From positions 1-32,134 of the forward strand of contig CANRET010000024.1 of the NCBI GenBank assembly GCA_947629715.1: a DNA stretch of 32,134 nt, read 5' to 3'. A program made the translations under genes and the position numbers. The notes below the pieces were generated by a model. The model saw only the letters and a program-made list of their open reading frames with translations. It was not told where the DNA came from and made no database searches. The DNA comes from an uncultured Akkermansia sp. GTDB taxonomy: Bacteria > Verrucomicrobiota > Verrucomicrobiia > Verrucomicrobiales > Akkermansiaceae. This document shows positions 7,567-14,392 of the stretch, piece after piece. Numbering within the stretch: position 1 is the stretch's first letter; each line of letters opens with the position of its first letter.

Positions 7567-8136
7567 ATGGCAAAAGTACCCGTAATACAGCTTCGCAAAG
7601 GGCATGCAGTCAACTACAATGGAGATATCTGCATCGTGCGCGAAAGTCAGCTCAAAACGCCGCCGCGCATGGCTTCCTACGTTCAAATGACCATTCGCAG
7701 CATTGCCACAAAAAAGGATTACAACCTGCGACTTACGTCAAATGATTTTCTGGAAGGGGTGATGCTTACGCGTGAGGAGATGGAGTTCTCGTACGTGGAT
7801 GGGATGGGGTACCACTTCTTGAACACGGAAACCTACGAGGATACCTGCGTGAGCGAGGACATTGTGGAGCCGGTGAAGGATTACCTGATTGAGGGAAATT
7901 CGTACGTGTTGCTCTTTACGGATGATACGGCGTGTTCTATCGAGCTTCCTGCGGCAATCACCATGGAGGTGGCTGAGGCTCCGGAGGGAGTGAAGGGGAA
8001 TTCGGCCAACAATGTGTACAAGAGTGCGACAATGACGACCGGGCTGGTGGTGCAGGTGCCGCTTTTCATATCAGCCGGGCAGAAAATTTCCGTCAAAACG
8101 GAAGACGGAACGTACCTCGGCCGCGTGAACAGCTGA
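7567..8136 (+). CDS. efp: Elongation factor P with an arginine-tipped loop
   Basis: EF-P binds between the ribosomal P and E sites and relieves stalling at polyproline stretches. The protein has 189 residues, the normal length. Domain I is about 1-65 (Leu-Arg-Lys-Gly near the start), domain II about 70-125 and domain III about 130-189, which ends with the Gln-Val-Pro-Leu-Phe-Ile and Gly-Thr-Tyr-Leu-Gly-Arg-Val motifs. The loop that carries the modified residue reads Lys30-Thr-Pro-Pro-Arg34-Met-Ala-Ser. Arg34 therefore sits where most bacteria have Lys34 in Pro-Gly-Lys-Gly, and aligns with the Arg32 that EarP rhamnosylates in Pseudomonas. No modification-enzyme gene is visible nearby. The MBL-fold gene follows after 71 bp on the same strand and may be cotranscribed. 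Confidence 0.93.
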   Translation: MAKVPVIQLRKGHAVNYNGDICIVRESQLKTPPRMASYVQMTIRSIATKKDYNLRLTSNDFLEGVMLTREEMEFSYVDGMGYHFLNTETYEDTCVSEDIVEPVKDYLIEGNSYVLLFTDDTACSIELPAAITMEVAEAPEGVKGNSANNVYKSATMTTGLVVQVPLFISAGQKISVKTEDGTYLGRVNS

Positions 8137-8207
8137 AAAGCAGCTTGGTGGTAACCCACGGTGGAGGACTGTATTCCGGAACGGCATGTGATTCCCGCTC
8201 GCAGACC

Positions 8208-8975
8208 ATGAAGATTTCAGTGCTGGCCAGCAGCAGTCGTGGGAATGCATCGGTTATCAGTGCTGGAGAAACCGCCATTCTGGTGGATGCGGGCATATCT
8301 GCGCGACGTATTAAACTTGGGCTGGAGGCATGCGGACTGGCGCCGGGCGATCTAACCGGGATATGCATCACGCATGAACACACGGATCACATCAGCGGTC
8401 TGGCAGTACTCAGCGGCAAAGTAACAGCGCCGGTGTACTGCTCGCGCTATTTGCGGGATGATCTGCGCTTTTTGGCTCCCAAGGCAGACTTTACCTACGT
8501 TGAACCCGGAGTCAAAGTGCAGATTGGCGACTTCACCGTGTTGCCTGTCAGTGTGAGTCACGATGCTATTGACCCGCTTGGGTACATTTTTGAAGCGCAG
8601 GGGGTTCGTCTCGGCTATATCACTGATACCGGGGATATTGCTCCCAAGATGCTGTCTGCTTTGCGTGGGCTGAATGCAATCTACCTGGAATCCAACTATG
8701 ATCCCGAGATGCTGCAAAACTCGGGGCGTCCGTTGGATTTGATCGGACGAATAGAGGGACAGTGGGGGCACCTCTCCAATGCACAGGCTTGTGAACTTGT
8801 TTCTCAAATAGCTCACCCGGATTTGCGGCATGTCATCTTGGCGCACCTCTCTCCGGAGTGCAATACGCCTGCCTGCGCCGGCAAAGCCATGCAGGAGGTG
8901 TTGAATAAACTGGAGTGTGCCCCGAAGTTGCACATAGCCAAACAGGCGGAGCAACTCGCCTGGATTGAAGTGTGA
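8208..8975 (+). CDS. YycJ/WalJ-type metallo-beta-lactamase-fold hydrolase
   Basis: A 255-residue single-domain MBL-fold protein. The metal-binding motif Thr-His56-Glu-His58-Thr-Asp60-His61 is intact. Later ligands are plausible in Ser-His-Asp, Tyr-Ile-Thr-Asp-Thr-Gly-Asp, Leu-Glu-Ser-Asn-Tyr-Asp, and Trp-Gly-His-Leu-Ser-Asn with a later Leu-Ala-His-Leu-Ser. The Glu-Ser-Asn-Tyr-Asp and Gly-His-Leu-Ser-Asn motifs are typical of the YycJ (WalJ/VicX) group, putative cytoplasmic nucleases linked to cell-wall signalling or DNA repair in Firmicutes. In this lineage the role is unknown. The ATG at 8208 is chosen because a Met-Lys-Ile-Ser-Val-Leu-Ala-Ser strand starts the fold; the frame extends to a GTG at 8145 without family similarity. 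No strong own promoter was found, so it may depend on the efp promoter. Confidence 0.85.
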   Translation: MKISVLASSSRGNASVISAGETAILVDAGISARRIKLGLEACGLAPGDLTGICITHEHTDHISGLAVLSGKVTAPVYCSRYLRDDLRFLAPKADFTYVEPGVKVQIGDFTVLPVSVSHDAIDPLGYIFEAQGVRLGYITDTGDIAPKMLSALRGLNAIYLESNYDPEMLQNSGRPLDLIGRIEGQWGHLSNAQACELVSQIAHPDLRHVILAHLSPECNTPACAGKAMQEVLNKLECAPKLHIAKQAEQLAWIEV

Positions 8976-9130
8976 CGGATTGGGAAGTTGCAACGCCCAA
9001 CCGCAAGCCAAAGCGGATGCCATCGTTCCTCGCTCACCGAAAGCGCCGGGGAAAATGGTGGGGAAAATGTGATTCCTGCTTGTGAATTGCAAGAACAAAT
9101 GAAGAAACAGCATCATGTTCATTCCCTGCT

Positions 9131-9292
9131 ATGAAAAGAAACGGCACCTGCTTACGAGTATCAGCTTCAGTGGCGACGCTGACTTTCACGCCTGAGTATG
9201 ATGCCGACGGTCACCAGACGCTTATCAACACTGTGGTAGGACAGAGCCAAAAAATATCGCCAAACCGTGAGATGTCACATCTTCAGGCGTGA
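9131..9292 (+). pseudogene. RHS / YD-repeat protein relic
   Basis: A 53-codon frame from the ATG at 9131 to the TGA at 9290-9292. Its centre reads Thr-Phe-Thr-Pro-Glu-Tyr-Asp-Ala-Asp-Gly-His-Gln-Thr-Leu, which resembles one repeat of RHS proteins (the Tyr-Asp-Ala-Asp-Gly-Asn core). After it the usual continuation of the repeat is lost. RHS proteins are large polymorphic toxins or surface proteins carrying many such repeats. A single repeat with no flanking domains is best read as debris of a deleted RHS gene, and its place beside an insertion sequence fits. The match is from memory of the motif only. Confidence 0.45.
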
Positions 9293-9360
9293 GGCCCCTG
9301 GGCGAGCAAGAAAAATGGCGCTTCTTTGCTCACGGGGACGCTTTATTTCAAACATCAGAT

Positions 9361-9379
9361 TTTTCTTGGGACGGATGTG
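9361..9379. repeat. Orphan copy of the IS right-end terminal repeat
   Basis: TTTTCTTGGGACGGATGTG at 9361-9379 is identical to the right end of the insertion sequence at 10831-10849. It lies outside the element, 8 bp from its left end. Together with that end it forms a perfect 19-bp stem with an 8-nt loop. The sequence to its left does not match the inside of the IS. Confidence 0.85.
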
Positions 9380-9387
9380 GTGAAATT
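9379..9387. repeat. Left target-site duplication of the IS
   Basis: GGTGAAATT immediately left of the element is repeated exactly at 10850-10858 immediately right of it. A 9-bp direct repeat is compatible with DDE transposition. The leftmost G is shared with the orphan terminal repeat. Confidence 0.75.
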
Positions 9388-9406
9388 CACATCCGTCCCA
9401 AGAAAA
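9388..9406. repeat. Left terminal inverted repeat of the IS
   Basis: CACATCCGTCCCAAGAAAA, an exact reverse complement of 10831-10849. It marks the left boundary of the element. Confidence 0.9.
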
Positions 9407-9444
9407 TTTTGAGAGAGGGTAAGAGAAGACAAAAAAAAGGAAGG

Positions 9445-9474
9445 TTGATTTGTTTCCTCAGAAAAGAGTATTCT
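9445..9474 (+). promoter_or_regulatory. Possible transposase promoter
   Basis: TTGATT (9445-9450), 18 bp and TATTCT (9469-9474) match four of six positions each. It lies inside the left end of the element, with the transposase ATG 26 nt downstream. A purine-rich AAGGGGG follows the -10 box but is far from the start for a ribosome binding site. Confidence 0.35.
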
Positions 9475-9500
9475 AAGGGGGCAACAACAAAAAACCTTCC

Positions 9501-10763
9501 ATGCCCAGGATAACCATTTTAGCCCAAATTGCAAGAGAAATTCCCCGAGAATTGGTGGAAAGCATTGCAAAGCGCTATCAGGCCGATAAGTACTCAAAAG
9601 GATTGAATACATGGGTGCATTTGCTCACCCTGCTCTTTATGCAGCTTTCTCAAACGTACTCCTTACGAGACGCGTGTAATGCGTTGAAGAGTATGCAGGG
9701 TCAGATGAAATACCTGGGTGTAGACTATACCCCGACACGCAATGCATTGAGTCATCAGAATCAAATAAGGGACTGGAGGGTGTTTCGAGATATCTTTTAT
9801 GCATTGATGAAATACATGGGACAGCAGATTCCCGTAGTAAGAGGGTATGAGACACTCAAAGAGGAAACTGTTCTACTCCTGGATTCTTCCACGGTAACGC
9901 TGTGTCTTAACTTGTTTCCCTGGGCTAGCTATCAGCAAGAAAAGGGAGCGATAAAAATACATACCGTATTCAACGCCAAGACACACTTGCCGCTGGATAT
10001 AGCAGTAACCAACGGCACAGTGGCGGATAATACGGGGGCCTACAGAGTGTTTCCTGCGAAGCGAAGTGTCATTGTGGCAGACAGGGGATATGACGATACG
10101 GAGTTATGGAATGATTGGGACAGCAACGGTCATACGTTTGTCGTCAGGTTTAAGGGTAACATACAATATAAAAGAGTTGCACAACGAGATCAACCCGATG
10201 AAGGGGAGCAGAATATCCTCATAGATGAGATCATTCAACTGACAGGGGAGAAGACAAGTGAGAACTATGGAAAGCCATTACGCAGAATCGCAGTGTACCG
10301 TCCGTACGAAGAAGCACAAAGGAGTCAACGCAAGAATAAGCGAAACAACACGGCAGCAGAAGGAGGAGAAAACGGGCAAGAGGGACAAGAGGCAGGTAAA
10401 CATGGGACTCAGGTGATTGAATTGATAACGAATAATATGGAATGGAGTGCGGGGGAAGTAGCCGAGCTGTATCGCAGGCGTTGGGATATCGAAAGTTTTT
10501 TCAAAATACTCAAGCAACACCTCAATATTAAGAGCTTCGTAGGGACATGCGAGCAGGCTGTGAGATCACAGATATGGGTAGCCATGATTGCCTATTTACT
10601 CGTGAAAGTGCTCAAGCGACGCGCTTCGCATCGGTGGTCGCTGGGAGGATTGGTTCACTACCTACGAATATCACTACTGAGCACGCAGAACCTATTTTCG
10701 TGGCTAAACCAACCGTATGACATGGCTGGGAGGGAAGAGGTTTTAGTGCTCAATAGCACGTAA
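9501..10763 (+). CDS. IS4-family DDE transposase
   Basis: A 420-residue cut-and-paste transposase. The DDE catalytic triad is visible as Asp128 (Leu-Leu-Leu-Asp-Ser-Ser), Asp194 (Val-Ala-Asp-Arg-Gly-Tyr) and Glu331. Glu331 lies in the exact IS4 signature Y-(2)-R-(3)-E-(6)-K at Tyr324, Arg327, Glu331 and Lys338. The helical DNA-binding N-terminus is present (about 1-110). A hydrophilic insertion rich in Gly, Gln, Asn and Glu spans about 272-303, between the second Asp and the Glu, where IS4 enzymes carry a beta-strand insertion domain. No frameshift or stop is seen, so the enzyme looks functional. The start ATG at 9501 follows the terminal repeat by 94 bp. Codon use is more AT-rich than that of neighbouring genes. 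Confidence 0.95.
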   Translation: MPRITILAQIAREIPRELVESIAKRYQADKYSKGLNTWVHLLTLLFMQLSQTYSLRDACNALKSMQGQMKYLGVDYTPTRNALSHQNQIRDWRVFRDIFYALMKYMGQQIPVVRGYETLKEETVLLLDSSTVTLCLNLFPWASYQQEKGAIKIHTVFNAKTHLPLDIAVTNGTVADNTGAYRVFPAKRSVIVADRGYDDTELWNDWDSNGHTFVVRFKGNIQYKRVAQRDQPDEGEQNILIDEIIQLTGEKTSENYGKPLRRIAVYRPYEEAQRSQRKNKRNNTAAEGGENGQEGQEAGKHGTQVIELITNNMEWSAGEVAELYRRRWDIESFFKILKQHLNIKSFVGTCEQAVRSQIWVAMIAYLLVKVLKRRASHRWSLGGLVHYLRISLLSTQNLFSWLNQPYDMAGREEVLVLNST

Positions 10764-10830
10764 AGTTTTATGGAATTGTCCAAAAATCGCCAACTCCTGC
10801 CATCATCATGCTTCCCTCCCATGAATTACA

Positions 10831-10849
10831 TTTTCTTGGGACGGATGTG
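10831..10849. repeat. Right terminal inverted repeat of the IS
   Basis: TTTTCTTGGGACGGATGTG, the exact reverse complement of the left end. The duplicated target GGTGAAATT follows at 10850-10858. Confidence 0.9.
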
Positions 10850-10858
10850 GGTGAAATT
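10850..10858. repeat. Right target-site duplication of the IS
   Basis: GGTGAAATT, identical to 9379-9387 on the other side of the element. Confidence 0.75.
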
Positions 10859-10882
10859 CTGAGGGTTGGTGAGAATTGAGTC

Positions 10883-10911
10883 TTGACACAGAGGGCCGGG
10901 AAAGATACAAT
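10883..10911 (+). promoter_or_regulatory. Strong promoter of the nusA operon
   Basis: A perfect TTGACA at 10883-10888, 17 bp and TACAAT at 10906-10911 give a near-consensus sigma-70-type promoter. Transcription should start near 10918, about 95 nt upstream of the nusA ATG. The right boundary of the IS duplication is only 24 bp upstream, so the promoter was narrowly spared by the insertion. Confidence 0.8.
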
Positions 10912-10944
10912 GGACGCCGCACGAGTTCCGGTCTTATAAAGATT

Positions 10945-10973
10945 GGGGCGGGTTAAGGGCCCGCTCTTTTTTT
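10945..10973 (+). terminator. Attenuator-like intrinsic terminator in the nusA leader
   Basis: A GC stem is built on GCGGG (10948-10952) pairing with CCCGC (10960-10964), extended by three pairs including G-T pairs, with a 7-nt loop. An uninterrupted run of seven T follows (10967-10973). It lies after the predicted transcription start and 40 bp before nusA, so it would act on the operon's own transcript. NusA enhances pausing and termination, so autogenous attenuation is a natural inference. Confidence 0.65.
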
Positions 10974-11013
10974 ATGGATGATCGGGAAATGAACATGCAA
11001 CGACATCAAAACT

Positions 11014-12303
11014 ATGGCCACCACCGACATTACCGCCCTGATCGATTTTTATGTGCGCGAAAAAGATCTGACGCGCGCGAGCGTGCTGCAGGCTCTTGAA
11101 GCTTCATTTCTGACAGCGTACGCGAAGATGGTGCCCGGAGCGGATAAGATTCGCAATCTGAAGGCCGTGGTGAACGCGCAGCGCGGAACGGTCAAGATCA
11201 AAGCGGATATGACGGTGGTGGAGGATGATTGCATGAAGGACCCGTTCAACGAGTTGAAATATTCTACGGCGCTGAGCATGTGTGCTCCGAAGGGCAAAGA
11301 GGTGAAGCCGGGCGATACGCTGAGCGTGAATGTCACTCCACGCGACTTTGGTCGCATTGCAGTGCAGACGGCGAGGCAGACAATGCAGCAGCGAATTCGC
11401 CGCGCCGAGCAGGAAATGTTGGCGGAGGCGTTCAAGGATCGCGTGGGCGAGGTGGTGACCGGCACAGTAAAACGCTACGACAAGGGGGATGTGATTGTAG
11501 AGGTGGAAAAGTTTGAGGGCATTTTGCCGTCGCGTCAGCGGATTCCCGGGGAGGAGTACAACACGGGCGATAAGCTGAGGTTTTATGTCGTGGAGGTGAA
11601 GGACGGCGCGCGCGGACATGAGCTGGTGCTTTCGCGCAGTCATCCGAACTTGGTGAGGAGGTTGTTTGAGAGCGAGGTGATAGAAATAGCGGAGCGCTCG
11701 GTAGAGATTGTGATGGTTGTGCGAGAGGCGGGCTATCGAAGCAAGTTGGTTGTGCGCAGCAATGATGCAAACGTGGATCCGATAGGAGCTTGCGTGGGGA
11801 TACGCGGGTCGCGCGTGAAAAACGTAGTGAATGAACTGAATCACGAGAAGGTGGATATACTGGAATATTCGGATGACAAGAGGGTGATGGTGCAGGAATC
11901 GCTGGCGCCGATAGACCCGTTGAGTGTTGAGGTGGACGAAGATGCTCGAGTGGTGACGGTGTATGTGGAGGATGACAAGGCGGCTGCGAAAGCGAAGGGT
12001 CGCAAGGGACAAAATGTGCGTTTGACGGCGCGGTTGATTTCTGAAAACAATGAGCGCTGGGATGTGCGTGTGGAGGCTCGCGGGGGAGAGACAGGGGTGC
12101 ACGAACAGATGCAGGAGGCAGCCTCTGAGCTTGCGCGTGCGCTGGGTATCAGTGAGGATTTGGGGAAGGCTATGGTGGAGGCCGGTTTCACGCGGGTGCA
12201 GGACATTGTGACATGGGACGTCCAACGGGAGGACTTGATGGAGACGTTGGGTATAACGGAACAGCAGGCGGATCAGATACTCAATGCTGCGAAGAACGCG
12301 TAA
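11014..12303 (+). CDS. nusA: Transcription termination/antitermination factor NusA
   Basis: NusA binds RNA polymerase and nascent RNA and modulates pausing, termination and antitermination. The 429-residue protein has the RNAP-binding N-terminal domain (about 1-125) and an S1 domain (about 145-208, from Gly-Glu-Val-Val-Thr-Gly-Thr-Val). KH1 contains Gly-Ala-Cys-Val-Gly-Ile-Arg-Gly-Ser-Arg-Val at 257-267, and KH2 contains Gly-Arg-Lys-Gly-Gln-Asn-Val-Arg near 328-335. One acidic helix-hairpin-helix repeat closes the protein (about 375-429), so it is intermediate between the short Gram-positive form and the two-repeat E. coli form. It is the first gene of nusA-infB-rbfA. No strong Shine-Dalgarno precedes the ATG at 11014. 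The rimP gene that precedes nusA in many bacteria is absent here. Confidence 0.97.
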   Translation: MATTDITALIDFYVREKDLTRASVLQALEASFLTAYAKMVPGADKIRNLKAVVNAQRGTVKIKADMTVVEDDCMKDPFNELKYSTALSMCAPKGKEVKPGDTLSVNVTPRDFGRIAVQTARQTMQQRIRRAEQEMLAEAFKDRVGEVVTGTVKRYDKGDVIVEVEKFEGILPSRQRIPGEEYNTGDKLRFYVVEVKDGARGHELVLSRSHPNLVRRLFESEVIEIAERSVEIVMVVREAGYRSKLVVRSNDANVDPIGACVGIRGSRVKNVVNELNHEKVDILEYSDDKRVMVQESLAPIDPLSVEVDEDARVVTVYVEDDKAAAKAKGRKGQNVRLTARLISENNERWDVRVEARGGETGVHEQMQEAASELARALGISEDLGKAMVEAGFTRVQDIVTWDVQREDLMETLGITEQQADQILNAAKNA

Positions 12304-12325
12304 CTTGAACCCCTGAAAGAGAAGT

Positions 12326-14386
12326 ATGCCGGGAGATATACCAAAGAAAGAAGCACTGGACTTGCTGGGAGGAAAAAAGAAAAAGGTCGCGACAGAGCAG
12401 CGTCCCCCTGTCCGACCCGAGCCGAAAAAAACGGCGCTGGATTTACTCACTCCGCAGCGTAAAAAGGCGAGCAAACCGGTAGTAACGCCTCCTCGAGAGG
12501 AAGCGCCGACGCCACAGCCACAGCCGTCGGCTCCGGCTCCGGTTCCCCTGCCTGTCTCTGCGTCTGCTTCAGCGGCGGCGCCGACACCTCCCCCCATCGG
12601 CGGCGCCATCAATGTGAAAGCTCCCGTATCGGTGGCGGATCTTTCGGCGCTCATGGGAATGAAGCCTCATAAGTTGATTGCTGAGTTAGTGCGCATGGGC
12701 GTTTTTGCCAATACCGACACCCTTTTGGATAGCGACCAAGTGGCGGCCCTGTGTGAAAAACATGGCTTTACTTACGAGCGAGTGAAGCGAGAGAAGGGCG
12801 CTGGCGTGAAGGCTCCGGTGGAGGTTGTGAAGGAACCTGAAGCCGTGGCGCCCGAAGAAGAGCCGGAAGACATGCTCAAGGTGCGCACTCCCATTATCAC
12901 CGTGATGGGTCATGTGGACCACGGGAAGACATCCTTGCTCGACTACATACGACGCACTAAAGTAGTGGCGGGAGAGGCCGGTGGCATCACACAGCACATA
13001 GGTGCGTACACGGTGAAGCACGGTGAAAATACCATTACATTCATCGATACGCCCGGGCACGCCATATTCACTGAGATGCGTGCGCGAGGCGCAGACGTGA
13101 CAGACATTGTCGTATTGGTGGTGGCGGCGAATGACGGAATTATGCCGCAGACGAAAGAAGCAATCATGCATGCCAAGGCGGCCGGCAAGACGATTATTGT
13201 GGCGGTCAATAAGTGCGATCTGCCGACGGCGGATCCGGTGAGGGTGCGCACGCAGTTGATGGAAGAGGGCTTGGTGCCTACTGACTTTGGTGGGGACGTG
13301 GAGTGCGTGAATGTATCAGCCATGACGGGGGATGGGATTGATGACCTGCTGGAGCTGCTTTGTTTGCAGGCTGAGGTGTTGGAGCTGCGGGCCAATCCCC
13401 GTGCTAATTGCCGCGCTTCCATCATTGAAGCGCGTATGGAGCAGGGTAAGGGAAGTTCGGCCACCGTGATTGTGCAGAGCGGTACGCTCAAGGTGGGCAT
13501 GCCATTCATCTGCGGCCCATATGCCGGCAAAGTAAAAACGCTGATGAACGATCGGGGAGAGAGCATCAAGCGCGTGCTGCCGGGTATGCCTGCAGAGGTG
13601 TCGGGCTTTTTGGAGACTCCCAACGTGGGCGATGAATTGGTGGAGATGGACAACGAACGCGCGGCGCGCAGACTTTCGGAGGAACGTTTGGAGGAATTGC
13701 GTCGCGAACGTCTGGCTGCACCAAGACGCTCACGTATGGAGGATGTTCTGGCGATGATCGGCGAGGGTAGCCATAAGGCCGTGCTTAAGCTCTTCCTGAA
13801 GGGAGATGTTCAGGGGTCGGTGGAGGCTATCAAGAAGGCGATTCTGGACATCAAGAGCGAGAAGGTGGAGTGCCAGTTCATCGGGGCGGCAGCCGGGCCT
13901 ATCTCGGAGAATGATGTGCTGCTGGCATCTTCCTCAGATGCGGTGATACTCGGTTTCAATGTGAAGGTGGAGACCAATGCGGTGAAGGCCGTGAAGCGCG
14001 AGGGAGTGCAGGTGAAGATCTACTCGATTGTGTATGAGCTTATTGATCAAGTGAAAGATGCCATGTTGGGCATGCTTGAGCCGGAGACGCGTGAGACCGT
14101 GATGGGTCATGCTGAAATCAGGCAGATCTATAAATTGAACAAAGGAAAGGCAGCGGGGTCATATGTAACAGACGGCAAGATGTCGCGCACGGCGGAGGCT
14201 CGCGTGCTGAGGGACGGACAAGTGGTCTTTGACGGCCGCATGTCAACCTTGCGCCGCTTCAAGGATGAAGTGGAAGAGGTGAAGAGTGGGTTGGAGTGCG
14301 GCATACGCTTGGCGGACTACGATGATTACGAAGAGGGAGACGTGATCGAATGCTACACTCTGGAAAAAATTAAGCAGACTCTGTGA
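12326..14386 (+). CDS. infB: Translation initiation factor IF-2
   Basis: A GTPase that delivers initiator fMet-tRNA to the 30S subunit and promotes 70S joining. In the 686-residue protein the G motifs are intact: Gly195-His-Val-Asp-His-Gly-Lys-Thr202, Asp241-Thr-Pro-Gly-His, Asn295-Lys-Cys-Asp and Ser-Ala-Met-Thr-Gly. Domains II, III and IV follow to the C-terminus. One IF2-N domain spans about 101-152. The N-terminal extension is short compared with E. coli IF-2 (about 890 residues) and is Pro/Ala/Lys-rich. It holds two copies of a Lys-Lys-x-Ala-Leu-Asp-Leu-Leu motif, at about 7-14 and 34-41. The gene starts 22 bp after nusA behind an AGAGAAG purine stretch and is cotranscribed with it. Confidence 0.97.
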   Translation: MPGDIPKKEALDLLGGKKKKVATEQRPPVRPEPKKTALDLLTPQRKKASKPVVTPPREEAPTPQPQPSAPAPVPLPVSASASAAAPTPPPIGGAINVKAPVSVADLSALMGMKPHKLIAELVRMGVFANTDTLLDSDQVAALCEKHGFTYERVKREKGAGVKAPVEVVKEPEAVAPEEEPEDMLKVRTPIITVMGHVDHGKTSLLDYIRRTKVVAGEAGGITQHIGAYTVKHGENTITFIDTPGHAIFTEMRARGADVTDIVVLVVAANDGIMPQTKEAIMHAKAAGKTIIVAVNKCDLPTADPVRVRTQLMEEGLVPTDFGGDVECVNVSAMTGDGIDDLLELLCLQAEVLELRANPRANCRASIIEARMEQGKGSSATVIVQSGTLKVGMPFICGPYAGKVKTLMNDRGESIKRVLPGMPAEVSGFLETPNVGDELVEMDNERAARRLSEERLEELRRERLAAPRRSRMEDVLAMIGEGSHKAVLKLFLKGDVQGSVEAIKKAILDIKSEKVECQFIGAAAGPISENDVLLASSSDAVILGFNVKVETNAVKAVKREGVQVKIYSIVYELIDQVKDAMLGMLEPETRETVMGHAEIRQIYKLNKGKAAGSYVTDGKMSRTAEARVLRDGQVVFDGRMSTLRRFKDEVEEVKSGLECGIRLADYDDYEEGDVIECYTLEKIKQTL

Positions 14387-14392
14387 GGAAAC

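Larger units (their letters stand above)
8976..9387. other. Accessory-looking gap with RHS relic and extra IS end
   Basis: A 412-bp stretch between the MBL-fold gene and the insertion sequence. It contains a short RHS-repeat-like coding relic (9131-9292) and an orphan copy of the IS terminal repeat (9361-9379). The rest has no recognisable gene. It looks like a decayed insertion hot spot. Confidence 0.5.
9388..10849 (+). mobile_element. Complete IS4-family insertion sequence (1462 bp)
   Basis: The element is bounded by 19-bp perfect inverted repeats, 9388-9406 (CACATCCGTCCCAAGAAAA) and 10831-10849 (its reverse complement). It is flanked by a 9-bp direct repeat and carries one full-length transposase gene. 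It appears AT-richer than the surrounding genes and interrupts a run of housekeeping genes, so it looks recently acquired and possibly still active. Its right end is only 33 bp from the nusA -35 box. The left end abuts an extra terminal repeat, giving a junction like that of a tandem or circular copy. Confidence 0.9.

Noticed and set aside
7464-7613. N-terminal extension of rpe
   Set aside because: The 50 extra residues have no family similarity and overlap the rpe and efp promoters and the efp start.
11104-12654. 516-codon minus-strand open frame across nusA and the start of infB
   Set aside because: It is the antisense shadow of two unmistakable genes; its translation is rich in His, Arg and Ser with no domain.
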